NCBI GenBank assembly: GCA_017425305.1
Contig: JAFOOW010000053.1
Coordinates: forward strand, 1-5,487
Direction of reading: 5' to 3'
Source: Peptostreptococcaceae bacterium
GTDB taxonomy: Bacteria; Bacillota; Clostridia; Peptostreptococcales; Peptostreptococcaceae
Length of the DNA stretch: 5,487 bases
Under the pieces are notes generated by a model. It worked only from the letters and a program-made list of their open reading frames with translations. It was not told the origin of the DNA and did not search any database. Position numbers and translations under genes: made by a program. Positions 5,266-5,487 of the stretch are shown here, in pieces. The stretch's first letter is position 1, and each line of letters opens with the position of its first letter.

Positions 5266-5487
5266 ATGTTTGATTATAGAGATATATTAAATATGATGAT
5301 AGATACTAACTTAATTATAGTTATATCTATATATTTAATAAGTTTATGTTTATATTTGACCAATAAAAATAATAGAATTAAATTTATAAGTTATTTATAT
5401 CTTTCAGACATTATTATATTTACATTACTAATTATAAATACACATTTGCACACCAAAGTAAATTTTAGTATATATGTAATTCCTATA
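5266..5487 (+). CDS. Unrecognised membrane protein, N-terminal part (3' end outside window)
   Basis: The open frame runs 74 codons from ATG 5266 to the window edge without a stop, behind a good RBS (AAGGGGGA, 5253-5260, 5-nt spacing). I do not recognise the family. The start is MFDYRDILNMMIDT, followed by two clear hydrophobic spans at about residues 15-32 and 40-59, joined by a short basic loop (NKNNRIK, 33-39). By the positive-inside rule that loop would be cytosolic, with the N-terminus outside. A short segment then leads into another hydrophobic stretch at the edge. Codon use matches the neighbours. It follows the sigK terminator, so it should have its own promoter and need not be a sporulation gene. 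Internal ATGs at codons 10 and 11 lack an RBS as good. Confidence 0.75.
   Translation, partial: MFDYRDILNMMIDTNLIIVISIYLISLCLYLTNKNNRIKFISYLYLSDIIIFTLLIINTHLHTKVNFSIYVIPI

Overview
The window is AT-rich (A/T-ending codons, ATA and AGA used heavily), and every gene is on the + strand with a purine-rich Shine-Dalgarno site. Gene content and protein similarity point to a spore-forming Firmicute close to Clostridioides and other Peptostreptococcaceae: a sigma-K gene follows a class B penicillin-binding protein, and upstream is the mltG / O-methyltransferase / U32 / udk order known from Bacillus subtilis (yrrL-yrrM-yrrN-yrrO-udk). The assignment rests on remembered family features, not on a database search.

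Layout. Positions 1-276 hold the C-terminal end of MltG, the membrane lytic transglycosylase, closed by a strong intrinsic terminator (290-353). Positions 376-1977 hold two tRNA wobble-uridine genes 12 nt apart: a TrmR-type SAM methyltransferase and a U32 'peptidase' family protein of the TrhP hydroxylation group. Uridine kinase (udk) is at 2030-2656. A class B PBP (2714-4423) follows, preceded by a long hairpin that buries its ribosome binding site. sigK (4506-5153) comes next with its own terminator (5136-5169), and the window ends in the first 74 codons of an unrecognised membrane protein (5266 onward).

How the genes work together. TrmR and TrhP act in sequence on U34 of tRNAs (hydroxylation, then O-methylation). 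Udk is pyrimidine salvage. The PBP makes peptidoglycan cross-links, and its place beside sigK suggests, but does not prove, a role in sporulation. SigK is the late mother-cell sigma factor. Here it is uninterrupted and has no room for a pro-sequence.

Most interesting points. (1) A 12-bp perfect inverted repeat, GC-rich in an AT-rich background, hides the sigK RBS and reaches the first base of its TTG start. A SigE/SigK-like -10 box lies in the loop, so transcripts from that promoter would lack the 5' arm and be translatable, whereas read-through from the PBP gene would be masked. (2) The PBP gene has a similar RBS-masking hairpin. (3) The U32 protein has lost the C-terminal domain and two or more of the expected Fe-S cysteines. 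(4) The PBP carries a C-C-H-C set around its SxN motif that could bind Zn.
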